From: Deltaproteobacteria bacterium
Lineage (GTDB): Bacteria; Myxococcota_A; UBA796; GCA-2862545
NCBI GenBank assembly: GCA_007693595.1
Contig: REDI01000026.1
Location: 41,287-105,286 of the forward strand
Direction of reading: 5' to 3'
Length of the DNA stretch: 64,000 nt
The notes beneath the pieces are model-generated. The model was not told the DNA's origin, did not search any database, and saw nothing but the letters and a program-made list of their open reading frames with translations. This document shows, piece by piece, positions 1 to 7,947 of the stretch (within the stretch, counting starts at the first letter, position 1; every line of letters begins with the position of its first letter). A program made the position numbers and the translations under genes.

Positions 1-379
1 CAGGATCCGCAGGCGCGTCTCGTTGTGTGTCGGAGGTCGTGTCTTCGGGCGCCGAGGGCGCATCGGAGCTCGGGGGTGGCTCGCTCGCGTCGCCGGGCGG
101 CGGCTCGGAGGACCCCGTGGCGCCTCGGGTCCCTTGCCTGCGTTCGGCGGGTGCGGGCGTGTTCTTACGCGCCAACTTCTCGACGGCGGAGGTGTCGAGG
201 GTGCCTTCGCGGAGCATCTCGTCGACGAGGCCCTGAGGCACCAGCTCTTGGTCCTTGAGGTAGCTCAAAAATCGAACCAGATCGCCCGTGCCGCTCTGTC
301 GCACGAAGTCAGCATAGACACGCGATAGATCCTGGTCAATACTAGGCTGTAGCGCCGCCTTGAGATCATTGAAGCGCAT
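1..379 (-). CDS. N-terminal part of an unidentified protein, cut by the left edge
   Basis: Open on the minus strand to base 1 with no stop, so only about 126 N-terminal residues are visible. The ATG at 379 is preferred over the in-frame ATG at 415 because a GAAGGG lies about 9 nt before it. Residues 1-75 look like a helical domain (MRFNDLKAAL, DLVRFLSYLKDQELVPQGLVDEML). From about residue 80 the chain becomes a Pro/Ser/Glu/Asp-rich linker. A short helical N-terminus followed by an acidic Pro-rich linker also occurs ahead of signalling domains in this window, for example the kinase at 58685. A kinase or other signalling domain beyond the edge is possible but only inferred. Confidence 0.6.
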   Translation of the reverse strand, partial: MRFNDLKAALQPSIDQDLSRVYADFVRQSGTGDLVRFLSYLKDQELVPQGLVDEMLREGTLDTSAVEKLARKNTPAPAERRQGTRGATGSSEPPPGDASEPPPSSDAPSAPEDTTSDTQRDAPADP

Positions 380-462
380 GCGATGGTCACCCTTCTCAGC
401 TAGGCGCACGACCATACCACGAGCGGGCGCCTCGGGCTGGTTCGCTCACGACCCGAAACGAC

Positions 463-1038
463 TCAGTCGCCCCGACGCGTCTGGGCACAGGCTCCCTGAC
501 CCGTCACCCCGACCCGCACCGCGTAGCTCGCCAGGACCTCGGTTCGCGATGTGGGGCGACGACCATTCACTTCGGTACTAAAGGTCATGGACTGCGACAC
601 CACATGGTCGGCGATGTCTTCGCCGGTCAGCTCGAACTCGACGACCGCCTCTCCCTCGGGAAACTCGCTCGCCGTCGCCAGCAGCACCCTCGGCAGATCG
701 GGCGCCTCGACGTAGATCGACATGGAGTCGAGGAAGGAGAGATCCGCGTCGTCGGGGTCGATCGCTTCGAGATCGAAACGGACCAGACGTGCGCTCGCGA
801 TGTCGCCCGGCTCGACCCCTTGGTTCTGAAGCTCCTGGCTCTCGGTGAGGTCCATCGAGACAAACTCCCCGAAACCGAAATCGCCGACGAGCTGTTCGAG
901 CGCCGTGCGTGCAGGAACGGTGGTGGTCGCGTCGCCGCTGACGCGCACGTTGAAAAGCTGCCCCTGGCAGGCGATCGCCAGCAGCGCGGCGACCAGCCCC
1001 GTCCTGAGCCCCACGGTTTTCATGACTCCGTAGTTCAT
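463..1038 (-). CDS. Predicted lipoprotein of unknown function
   Basis: 191 residues with a signal peptide ending in the lipobox LAIAC (Cys24), so probably a lipid-anchored envelope protein. The ATG at 1038 is chosen because GAGGAGG ends 6 nt before it; upstream in-frame ATGs at 1053 and 1044 overlap that ribosome site. The mature part is acidic and reads as beta-rich, with segments such as FVSMDLTESQEL and EAVVEFELTGEDI. I do not recognise the family. It is divergent from the kinase at 1182 and has no operon partner. Confidence 0.75.
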   Translation of the reverse strand: MNYGVMKTVGLRTGLVAALLAIACQGQLFNVRVSGDATTTVPARTALEQLVGDFGFGEFVSMDLTESQELQNQGVEPGDIASARLVRFDLEAIDPDDADLSFLDSMSIYVEAPDLPRVLLATASEFPEGEAVVEFELTGEDIADHVVSQSMTFSTEVNGRRPTSRTEVLASYAVRVGVTGQGACAQTRRGD

Positions 1039-1146
1039 GTCCATCCTCCTCATCTACACCCGTCGAGCCGGGTGGCACCCCCTATGACACGTCGCGTCCT
1101 CGTGCATCTCCACCAAGGGGATGCGAGCGCCTTTCTGCGCTCTCGT

Positions 1147-1154
1147 GCTACGCT
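1147..1154 (+). promoter_or_regulatory. Candidate -10 box (GCTACGCT) for the kinase at 1182
   Basis: GCTACGCT lies 27 nt upstream of the GTG start. It fits the GCTAnnnT pattern seen before several other genes here (33974, 41935, 58648). No convincing -35 hexamer lies 16-18 bp upstream. Confidence 0.35.
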
Positions 1155-1181
1155 CACTCCCCCGCTGCTCACGGAGTCCGA

Positions 1182-2009
1182 GTGCCTCTGGCGCCCCCTG
1201 CCCTCAAACACTGGCGCGTCGGAGACGTCATCGGACGGGGCTCCTGCTGCACGGTCTGGCTCGCCGAGCGCCCTGGGTCCGCGCCGGTCGCCGCCAAGGT
1301 CATCGACCTCCCTCAAGACGTGCGACCCCACACCCCAGCCGCCGCCCGGCTCGAGGCCCGGCTTAGGCGGCTGCAACCGATACGGCATCCCGCGCTCAAC
1401 ATCCTCTACGAATGGGCTTTCTCGACCTGCGGCACCGAGCTGTGGTTGATCTTGTCGCTCCTTCATGGGGCGAGCCTCGACCGATCAGGTCGTCCAGCCC
1501 ACTTCGTCCAAGCGACCGCATCGCTGGCCGCGGGGCTGGCCGTATGCCACGAACAGGGGGTGCTCCACGGCGACATCAAGCCGGCCAACCTCTTCGTCGA
1601 GCCCGACGGTCAGCCCGTCTTAGCCGACTTTTCTTTGCCCCTTCCGCCCGGCGACGGGTGCGATTTCGAACCCGACGACGCGCCGGGGAGTCCAGGGTGG
1701 CTGGCCCCCGAGTGCTTCTTGGGCGCTCCGGCCTCCGCCGCGGCCGACGTCTACGCGCTGGGCCAGGTCCTCATCGAAACCGCCATGGGCCGACCCGCCT
1801 TTCCCCCGGTAGGCAAGGGTCTGGCCGCCCTCCTCCACCTGTCCGACGCCAAGAACCGAACCCCCTTTCTGGACCCCGGCGAGACGATCTCGGACGCTCT
1901 TCGCGCCCTCCTACGTCGCGCGACAGCGAGAGATCCCGACGCACGCCCTACCGCTGCGGAGCTGGCGGACAAGGCCAGCGCGCTGGCTTCGACGCACAAC
2001 GCCCCTTGA
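1182..2009 (+). CDS. Small Hanks-type Ser/Thr protein kinase with atypical active-site motifs
   Basis: 275 residues, nearly all kinase fold, with no membrane segment or sensor domain. A glycine loop (GRGSCCTVW, from G18) and the VAAK lysine (K39) are present. The catalytic loop is HGDIKPAN (D131), where most kinases have HRD. The metal-binding motif is DFS (D149-S151) instead of DFG. The activation segment ends in GSPGWLAPE, and DVYALGQ matches the alpha-F DxxxLG motif. Catalytic Asp, Lys and Asn are retained, so activity is possible, but the missing HRD Arg argues against activation by loop phosphorylation. The GTG start at 1182 has GGAG 6 nt upstream. Substrate unknown. Confidence 0.88.
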   Translation: MPLAPPALKHWRVGDVIGRGSCCTVWLAERPGSAPVAAKVIDLPQDVRPHTPAAARLEARLRRLQPIRHPALNILYEWAFSTCGTELWLILSLLHGASLDRSGRPAHFVQATASLAAGLAVCHEQGVLHGDIKPANLFVEPDGQPVLADFSLPLPPGDGCDFEPDDAPGSPGWLAPECFLGAPASAAADVYALGQVLIETAMGRPAFPPVGKGLAALLHLSDAKNRTPFLDPGETISDALRALLRRATARDPDARPTAAELADKASALASTHNAP

Positions 2010-2025
2010 GCCACGCGGCCCGCGC

Positions 2026-2550
2026 TCAGTCGCAGTGAACCGCCAGGCAATCGGCCTGCACTTCGCGCGCCAAGTTGGCACAGCGCGCTTCGGATCCGCC
2101 GTCGGCTAAGCAGGTGCGATACGTGACGGCGCCGCGCTCCGCACAGGCGTCGACGCAGTTGTCCGCGACCTCATCGCGTTCATCCCGTTCGTCGCGACCT
2201 TCGCGCTCCCGCTCGTCGAGCTCGCGTTCGCCCCGCGCAGAGTCATCGCAGTGGGTCGCCAGACACTCGGCGTGGAGGCTTCGGGCGTAGCGAGCACAAG
2301 CCTCGGCGTCTCGCCCGGTGTCCAGGCAGTCGTCGTAGGCATGCCGCGCACGACGACCGCACGCCTCTTCGCAGGTAGCGTCCTCGTGTCTCGCTTCGTC
2401 TCGGGTGTCGGCCTCGCGATCTCGTTCGTCCCAAGCGCGCTCACCATCCCCGCGCGCCGCTTCAGGGCCCCCTGTGAGGTCGAGCTGACCCGGCTCACCA
2501 CAGGCAGCCAAGAGCGCGGTCAGAGCGACGAGCGTGAAGTACCTGTACAT
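2026..2550 (-). CDS. Lipoprotein with two tandem six-cysteine domains
   Basis: 174 residues. The ATG at 2550 has GGAGG 6 nt upstream, and the signal peptide ends LLAAC (Cys17). The mature protein starts with a very charged Asp/Glu/Arg linker, then carries two copies of a Cys-rich unit of about 43 residues with the same spacing, C-x3-C-x10-C-x9-C-x10-C-x4-C, ending ATHC and AVHC. The copies are separated by a second charged linker rich in ERDERDE. Six cysteines per unit suggests disulfide-stabilised periplasmic or surface domains. No known family is recognised. It is followed on the opposite strand by the end of the kinase at 2009. Confidence 0.8.
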   Translation of the reverse strand: MYRYFTLVALTALLAACGEPGQLDLTGGPEAARGDGERAWDERDREADTRDEARHEDATCEEACGRRARHAYDDCLDTGRDAEACARYARSLHAECLATHCDDSARGERELDEREREGRDERDERDEVADNCVDACAERGAVTYRTCLADGGSEARCANLAREVQADCLAVHCD

Positions 2551-2640
2551 GGGAAACCTCCAGGATCCTGGGCCATTCTGCCCTCCTACGATAGATGACC
2601 GCTCCACGGGTGTCTACCCCTAGCAAGCTCGAAGCGGGCC

Positions 2641-3009
2641 CTACCCATCGCCCTGAAGCAAGAGTTGACCGCGACATGCATCGGGGAGCTCCTGGATATA
2701 GGCACGAGGATCGTCGAACAAGGGACAGTCCGCCTGTCCGCTGACCCAAGGAAGGCAATACTCCTCGAGCTCATGGGGGTCGCGCACGCGATGAACGCGC
2801 TCACAGCTCTGACCGACCCCAGCAGCCGCTCGAAAGGCTCGCAGGTTCGACTCGAAGTCCCCGCGCTGACAACGAAGCGCAGCACCCTCGGCAAAGGACC
2901 GCGCATAGGCCTGACACAGCCGTGCGGCCTCTCGCTCGCCGGCCGAGCGCTCGAAACACCCCGACGCGAGCACCAGACAAGTCGTGACCGTGATCAGGCT
3001 CCGTGTCAT
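2641..3009 (-). CDS. Small cysteine-containing lipoprotein, unknown function
   Basis: 122 residues. The ATG at 3009 has GGAGG 5 nt upstream. The signal peptide ends LASGC (Cys18). The mature part has five further cysteines spread over a helical-looking chain (RLCQAYARSFAEGAALRC) and is probably disulfide-bonded outside the cytoplasm. Same orientation as, and about 90 nt upstream of, the six-cysteine lipoprotein at 2026-2550; the two may be co-transcribed. No family recognised. Confidence 0.75.
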   Translation of the reverse strand: MTRSLITVTTCLVLASGCFERSAGEREAARLCQAYARSFAEGAALRCQRGDFESNLRAFRAAAGVGQSCERVHRVRDPHELEEYCLPWVSGQADCPLFDDPRAYIQELPDACRGQLLLQGDG

Positions 3010-3375
3010 GCAACCTCCACCCTGAGTGTCGCCTCTACGGCGCCCGCGACGCAACCCTCCAGGGCTCGCCTTTCAGAATTTTGATTACTGCCTACCTTCT
3101 CCGCCGCGGAACCTACGCCTCCCTTCCATCCGAAAAAGTTCCCGCGAATCGTCCGCGTCGGTCCATGCCAAACGCCAGAGTAAGTCACGAGACAGGATCT
3201 TTTTTCTGTGATTCCTTGACGCCGCACGAAGACTAAGGCATTCTTCACATGCGGTCGCTGTTCGGCGGCCGTGTTTTTGAACCAACCCGACCCTGCAGAC
3301 GCGGCACCCTAAAATAAGTTTGCACGGTCAGTCATCGACACGAGCCGCCGTTTCGATGCGCAACTGGAGTACATC
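3010..3375. other. 366-nt non-coding region upstream of the tail-tube gene
   Basis: No credible coding sequence on either strand. The stretch is clearly richer in A and T than its surroundings, with a run of T at 3200-3205 and TAAAATAAG at 3310-3318. It separates the lipoprotein start (3009) from the tail-tube ATG (3376), so it probably holds divergent promoters and a long leader for the tail-tube mRNA. Confidence 0.6.
3216..3244 (+). promoter_or_regulatory. Candidate promoter for the tail-tube gene
   Basis: TTGACG at 3216-3221 matches a -35, followed 17 bp later by CATTCT at 3239-3244. The 12 bases CTTGACGCCGCA at 3215-3226 recur exactly before the small gene at 24369. If used, it gives a leader of about 120 nt. 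TAAAAT at 3310-3315 is an alternative -10 nearer the gene. Confidence 0.35.
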
Positions 3376-3831
3376 ATGGCTAACCCCGGCGTTACCGAAG
3401 AGCTGTATGGCAACTATAACTTCCTGCTTGAGATTACTGGGATTACCCAGGATTCCAAGATTATCGTTGGCGGTTTCAAGTCCGTAAGCGGTATGGACTC
3501 CGAGACCGAGATCGTCGAGTTCAAGCAAGGCAACGACACCATCGTCCGCAAGAAGCCTGGTCGCACCACCTACGCGAACATCACCCTTGAGCGTGGCTAC
3601 ACCGCGACCGACGACCTCTGGGAGTGGCGCAAGAACATCGAGGACGGCAAGATCGACCGCCGTTCCGGTTCCGTCATCATCCTTGACCAAGACGGCGCCA
3701 CCGAGGTTGCTCGCTACAACTTCTACGAAGCGTGGCCCTGCAAGTGGTTCGTCCCCGACATGGCTGCCGATTCCTCGGCCATGGCCATCGAGAAGGTCGA
3801 GCTGGCGGTCGAGCGCATCGAGCGCGCCTGA
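3376..3831 (+). CDS. Contractile-injection/phage tail tube protein (T4 gp19-like)
   Basis: 151 residues, the usual length for the T4 gp19-like inner-tube family found in phage tails and extracellular contractile injection systems. Recognisable features are the N-terminal FLLEITGI, the GFKSVSGMDSETEIVEFKQG strand region, the GRTTYANITLERGYTATDDLWEWRK core and the NFYEAWPCKW segment near the C-terminus. Such subunits stack as hexamers to form the inner tube. The ATG has GGAG 7 nt upstream. Early codons use more T-ending forms than the neighbours. No sheath, baseplate, spike or AAA+ gene occurs in the window, so it is an orphan here; the rest of a system could lie elsewhere. Confidence 0.9.
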   Translation: MANPGVTEELYGNYNFLLEITGITQDSKIIVGGFKSVSGMDSETEIVEFKQGNDTIVRKKPGRTTYANITLERGYTATDDLWEWRKNIEDGKIDRRSGSVIILDQDGATEVARYNFYEAWPCKWFVPDMAADSSAMAIEKVELAVERIERA

Positions 3832-3846
3832 TCTTCGTCTCTGACG

Positions 3847-3888
3847 ACACCCGCCCGGGTCGGTTCGCCGGCCCGGGTGACGTGTTTT
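3847..3888 (+). terminator. Rho-independent terminator after the tail-tube gene
   Basis: ACAC and CCCGGG (3847-3859) pair with CCCGGG and GTGT (3872-3885) around a GC-rich loop, followed by TTTT at 3885-3888. It begins 15 nt after the stop codon, so the tail-tube mRNA looks monocistronic. Confidence 0.65.
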
Positions 3889-3946
3889 AAGGCTGCCTGA
3901 TCGAGCGCTTTACTGGACCTGAACGCCGCTCCCAGGCCCGCGTCGT

Positions 3947-4717
3947 CTACCAGCGACCCCACAGGTCGAAGGCTGGCAGAGGCCTGAACACAGGGGAGCC
4001 ACGCTCGTTCAGGGGGATGGCCGCGAGCAGACCCACCCCGACGTTCGCCCGCAGCTTTCCGATCCCAAAGGTCAGCGCGCCGGTGGAGCGTCCGACCAGG
4101 CGAGCGGGCCCTCCGTGCGCATCGGCGCCGAGGTCTTGCCCGATCACAAAGCCGATCCGGGAGGTCAGGTGGACTTGGAGCACGCCCCCTGCCCCGCCCC
4201 CCGAGAGACCCGCGCGCCCAAGGAGCTCCACCGCGCTGGCGTCGCCTTCGTGGACCCGGCCAACCGCGAAGGAGGCCCAGGGTCGCGCCGTGAAGAAGAC
4301 CCCTGGCCTGAGATCGAAGGTGATGGGCAAGCCCGCGTCGAGCACCAGCAGCGGGGGTCGGCTCGGCCACTCTGGGACGGCGAGCCGCGCCAGGGCTAGC
4401 GGGGTCAGCAGCCCCGCTCCGGCGTCCAGGCTGATCTCTTGGCCGGCGATGGGGGGAAGCCGCGTGCGTACGCGCCCGTTGTAGAAGCCGAGTAAGACGC
4501 TGGAGGCCTCGGTCGCTACGGTCGTCTGGTCGGTGACCCCATGGGCCACCACCCGTAGCCCGGCGACCCACTCCCCCTTCTCGAGCGGAGGAGCGCTCCA
4601 CTTGTACGCCGGCTGATCTTCGAGAAGGCCCGGCATCGGTTCCGCGGATCGAGCCACGCCTGTCGTGAGCCCGAGCAGGATGCAGCCCGCCGCCCCACGG
4701 CACCATCGGCCAGCCAT
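3947..4717 (-). CDS. Putative outer-membrane beta-barrel protein
   Basis: 256 residues. The ATG at 4717 has GGGAGG just upstream. An N-terminal signal peptide ends near ARSAEP (about residue 25). The body alternates short hydrophobic strands and turns (LDAGAGLLTPLALARLAV, VFFTARPWASFAVG, LRANVGVGLLAAIPL), and the C-terminus ends in an aromatic (DLWGRW), typical of BAM-inserted barrels. No specific family recognised. Divergent from another barrel-like gene at 4903, with a 185-nt shared upstream region. Confidence 0.7.
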   Translation of the reverse strand: MAGRWCRGAAGCILLGLTTGVARSAEPMPGLLEDQPAYKWSAPPLEKGEWVAGLRVVAHGVTDQTTVATEASSVLLGFYNGRVRTRLPPIAGQEISLDAGAGLLTPLALARLAVPEWPSRPPLLVLDAGLPITFDLRPGVFFTARPWASFAVGRVHEGDASAVELLGRAGLSGGGAGGVLQVHLTSRIGFVIGQDLGADAHGGPARLVGRSTGALTFGIGKLRANVGVGLLAAIPLNERGSPVFRPLPAFDLWGRW

Positions 4718-4902
4718 CACTCCTCCCTTCGAGGAACGACCCATGACGGGCTTCGACCCCTCGCGCAGAGAGCAGTATGGCAAGGCACAGGCTCTCTGCC
4801 AAGAGCGGTCGAGAGGTCATGATCTGTCTGCGTTCCGCACCGGCCTCGACGAAGAAGGCCGTCGGGGGCGTCTACCGGGCGAGCTCACCCAAGGGAGTCC
4901 CC

Positions 4903-5553
4903 ATGGTCCGTTCAACTATCCTGGCGATCGGCTTGACGCTCTCTGGGGTCGCGAGCGCGGAGCGCCCGCTAGCGATCCCCGGAGACGCCCCCCCGGTCCA
5001 AGGGCCGGAGCAGCCCCACACGAACCCAGGATATGGGCATGACTCCTACGACACGCGGTCTTGCTCCCTCGGGCAGAGCTGTACCCCCCACTCCGAGCCA
5101 CCGAGGCGAGCGGCGGGTGGCTACGTGGGGCTCAGCCTGGGTGCTACCGGCTTGTACGGCGGGCCATCGACCAGCTTCGATCTGGAGGCCGGCTTTCACA
5201 TTCAGCGCACCTTCCTGCTCAGCGCGACGGCTGGTCGAACGACGGACTGGGTCGGACGGACCGGCCTGACCTGGGTCGGGGTGCGGCCTGGGATCGTGTT
5301 CACGCCCGACCAACCCTTGCTCGTGCAAGCCGATGTGCTGCTGGGGATCGGGGCTCAGACCTACGCCCGTGATCCTCGCTCAGGTCCCCTCATCAACGTC
5401 ATCGAGCCCAGGTTGAGCCTCGGGGTTCCACTCCATCACTGGGGACAACTGCAGGTCTACGCGGGCATGCGTACCGTGCCTGGCTGGCAGCCCGAGTCCC
5501 GGGCGCTGTCGGCTCCCACCGCCGGGTTGGCGATGCGCTTAGGCTACTTCTAA
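4903..5553 (+). CDS. Putative secreted outer-membrane beta-barrel protein
   Basis: 216 residues. The ATG at 4903 is chosen over upstream in-frame codons because GGGAG lies 6 nt before it and a clean signal peptide follows (ILAIGLTLSGVASA). A Pro-rich stretch and one CSLGQSC cysteine pair come next. From about residue 70, alternating strands (YVGLSLGATGLYGG, LVQADVLLGIGAQ, LQVYAGMRTV) lead to a C-terminal LGYF, an aromatic end expected of an outer-membrane barrel. No family recognised. Confidence 0.7.
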   Translation: MVRSTILAIGLTLSGVASAERPLAIPGDAPPVQGPEQPHTNPGYGHDSYDTRSCSLGQSCTPHSEPPRRAAGGYVGLSLGATGLYGGPSTSFDLEAGFHIQRTFLLSATAGRTTDWVGRTGLTWVGVRPGIVFTPDQPLLVQADVLLGIGAQTYARDPRSGPLINVIEPRLSLGVPLHHWGQLQVYAGMRTVPGWQPESRALSAPTAGLAMRLGYF

Positions 5554-5638
5554 ACCAACGAAATACCAAGAGACCCCCGCGCGAGCGCGAGAACACGGTA
5601 GGATAGACGGCCCTCTCTCTCTTCGCCGTGGAGCCCAC

Positions 5639-7330
5639 GTGGACTTCTCCGAACTCAAGCCCACCGAACGGATCTTCGAAGGACCCGCCGCGAAGGTGAT
5701 CGAGCTTCAGCACCGGGGGCACGTCTGGAGCGCCTTGGTACACCGAGCGCCCTACCGCGACCCCGAGCTCGTCGACGAGGTCTTGGATCGAGGCCGAGGC
5801 TTCTTGACGAACCCCATGATCTCCGGCCTGGTCGAGATCGATGACTGGTCCCCCGGGGATCACCAGCTGCTCTACCCCACCGGGCGCGTCTGGAGCCTGG
5901 CCGACCTCCTCGCCCACCATCGCGCCGCGCTTGGCCCGCGCGCCGGACTCGAGCTCGCGTACCGCGCCGCCCTCATCCTCCAAGAGGCCAGCGCCGCAGG
6001 CGAGGAGAGCGGCGTTCCTCTCCACGGCGATCCGACCCCTTGGCGCTGGCTCATCGATGCCGAGGGGGACCTCCAGCTCATCGGCTGGGGGGTGCCTGCG
6101 CTCGAGCTCTACGCGCTGGATCGGGACCCCGACCTCAAGCTCAGCGCCACCTGCTACCAATACCTCGCGCCCGAGCGTCTCGAGGGCGGCGACGAGGATC
6201 TCTCTACCGATCTCTTCACCTTGGCCCTCATCGCCGCCGAGGCCTTGCTGGGCGAGCCGGTCTACAGCGGCACCGCCCACGCGGTACGTATCCAGGCGGA
6301 GCGGGCAGAAGGAGGCCGGAGGCTCTACGCCCTGCGTGACCGCATCCCACCCGAGGTCGCCACCTTCCTGCGGCGCGCCCTCGCTCCCTATCGCGACGGC
6401 CGGCACCCCGACGTCGAAGACTTCATCCGAGAAGCTCACGATCTCCTCTACAGTCCGCTCTGCGAGGGGCCGAGCCTGACGGAGCTCGTTCAACCCCTCG
6501 TGCGCTCGACCCCGGCGCTACCCCAACCGCCCCTCGAGCCCGACCACCACGCCGATCGTTGGCGCCCCGTGGCCCGTCGAGGCCAAGGTTCAGGGCAGCG
6601 CCCTATCGACGACGTCGAGGCCCCCGAAGCGTCCTCGACCCTGCCGCTCGCCGCGCGATCCGCCTCTCGGCCCAAGTCTGCCGTCGAGGAGCTCCGGCGG
6701 GGACTACGGGAGTCTCAGGTGGTCCGAGACGCGAGCCTCCGGGACCGCTTGGCCCACACCCAGGGGCCACGCGCCGCCATGCGGGATCGCACCACCCTCT
6801 TTCCCACCCTCCCCATCGAAGGCCGAGCCCTTCGCTACCTCATCGAGATGCCCGAAGGCGGCACGGTCTGGGCCCGTCTGGGACCTGACGAGACCCTCGC
6901 CATGAGCGCGGCCCGAGTCGCCGACCAGTCGCGCCACACCCCCGTCGGCCCCGATGGGGCTATCGAAGGCTGGTTCCGGCTGACCCAGGGCGGCGAAGCC
7001 TGGTTCGGCTGCACCCTCACCCGGGTGATCTCGGCCCCCGATCCGGTCCAGCTCGAGTTCATCCCCAACCGACTCTTCCGCGCGAGGATCTCCGTGCACG
7101 AAGACGAACCCCCCGTGGAGCTGGATGTCGGCACGGCGATCCACGCGGCCTTCCTCGTGAGCCACCTCCGGCATCGCTACGAGCTTCGAGCTCGAGACTG
7201 GGATCTCTACGCCGACGATGAGCGCCCTCTCGACCCGTGGCAGGTCTTAGACGACTTCGAGCCCAAGGATGGCTTCCTGCTCAAGCTGCGCCGTCAACGG
7301 CGCGGCGGCCGACGACGGCGCGTGCGCTGA
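5639..7330 (+). CDS. Pseudokinase with C-terminal ubiquitin-like domain
   Basis: 563 residues from a GTG start with GGAG 5 nt upstream. Residues 1-270 have a protein-kinase-like layout. The catalytic-loop equivalent is LHGDPTPWRWL, the DFG position reads GWG, the APE motif survives as LAPERL, and there is no clear ATP-binding lysine, so it is probably inactive. It is homologous to the protein at 62412 (shared TPWRxLxDAEGxxQLxGxG and PERL...D.(S/T)TDL(F/Y)). Residues 270-390 form a basic linker. Residues 483-557 fit a ubiquitin-like beta-grasp fold and end KLRRQRRGG before six extra residues. Likely a scaffold or signalling adaptor; partners unknown. It converges on the phosphatase at 7361. 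Confidence 0.75.
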   Translation: MDFSELKPTERIFEGPAAKVIELQHRGHVWSALVHRAPYRDPELVDEVLDRGRGFLTNPMISGLVEIDDWSPGDHQLLYPTGRVWSLADLLAHHRAALGPRAGLELAYRAALILQEASAAGEESGVPLHGDPTPWRWLIDAEGDLQLIGWGVPALELYALDRDPDLKLSATCYQYLAPERLEGGDEDLSTDLFTLALIAAEALLGEPVYSGTAHAVRIQAERAEGGRRLYALRDRIPPEVATFLRRALAPYRDGRHPDVEDFIREAHDLLYSPLCEGPSLTELVQPLVRSTPALPQPPLEPDHHADRWRPVARRGQGSGQRPIDDVEAPEASSTLPLAARSASRPKSAVEELRRGLRESQVVRDASLRDRLAHTQGPRAAMRDRTTLFPTLPIEGRALRYLIEMPEGGTVWARLGPDETLAMSAARVADQSRHTPVGPDGAIEGWFRLTQGGEAWFGCTLTRVISAPDPVQLEFIPNRLFRARISVHEDEPPVELDVGTAIHAAFLVSHLRHRYELRARDWDLYADDERPLDPWQVLDDFEPKDGFLLKLRRQRRGGRRRRVR

Positions 7331-7360
7331 GCAGGTCCACGAGGCCTGGCGGGCAACACG

Positions 7361-7828
7361 TCAGCCCAAACCCCAGCGCCCCAACCACGCCTCGATCGCC
7401 TCGTCGAGCAACCCATAGACCTGGTCGAAGCCATCCGGGCCCCCGTAGTAGGGATCGGGTACGTCGCCGCCCGTCGTCGGCTCGAGCATGAGGTGCACCC
7501 GCCCGTGGGCCTCTGACGGGTAGAGCCTGTGCAGGTTTCGTAGATTAGACCTATCCATCGCCATGATGACATCGAATTGTTCAACATCGTCGGGGCGCGC
7601 CTGCCTCGCGGGGCCGGGCACGGGAGCACCGTGCCGGCGCAGGACCTCCTGTGTTCGCGGATCGGGGGCTTCCCCCACGTGCCACGCGCCGGTCCCGGCG
7701 CTGTCGACATGGAAGGCGGGCGAGGCCGAGCGCCCCGCGAGACGGTGACGGAAGATGCCCTCGGCCATCGGGCTACGGCAGATATTTCCAAGGCATACGA
7801 ACAGGACTGAGCGTGGCGCATCGGGCAT
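7361..7828 (-). CDS. Low-molecular-weight protein tyrosine phosphatase
   Basis: 155 residues, normal for the family. The P-loop C-x5-R-S is complete (CLGNICRS, nucleophile Cys12, Arg18) and the general-acid motif DPYYGG is present near residue 122, so it should be catalytically active. It removes phosphate from tyrosine (or arginine) residues in the cytoplasm. No tyrosine kinase or exopolysaccharide gene is adjacent. The 119-nt upstream region is shared with the divergent serine hydrolase at 7948. Confidence 0.93.
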   Translation of the reverse strand: MPDAPRSVLFVCLGNICRSPMAEGIFRHRLAGRSASPAFHVDSAGTGAWHVGEAPDPRTQEVLRRHGAPVPGPARQARPDDVEQFDVIMAMDRSNLRNLHRLYPSEAHGRVHLMLEPTTGGDVPDPYYGGPDGFDQVYGLLDEAIEAWLGRWGLG

Positions 7829-7947
7829 CGGCGATCTCCAAAGAGTTGCGAAGAGAGAAGGACCCTGTCATTCTACCTACCTCCGCGGTGGCTCTCTGGC
7901 AGCCACCCCCTTCCCCCACGGCGAGCCCCCGCCCCCCTGGATCTCCC

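Noticed and set aside
3301..3324. Sigma-54 promoter (GG and GC elements)
   Set aside because: The GG at 3303-3304 and GC at 3322-3323 are 19 nt apart; the sigma-54 spacing is about 12.
5399..6493. Long minus-strand reading frame
   Set aside because: Lies antisense to the pseudokinase at 5639, with the codon bias of a mirror frame and no domain, signal or ribosome site.
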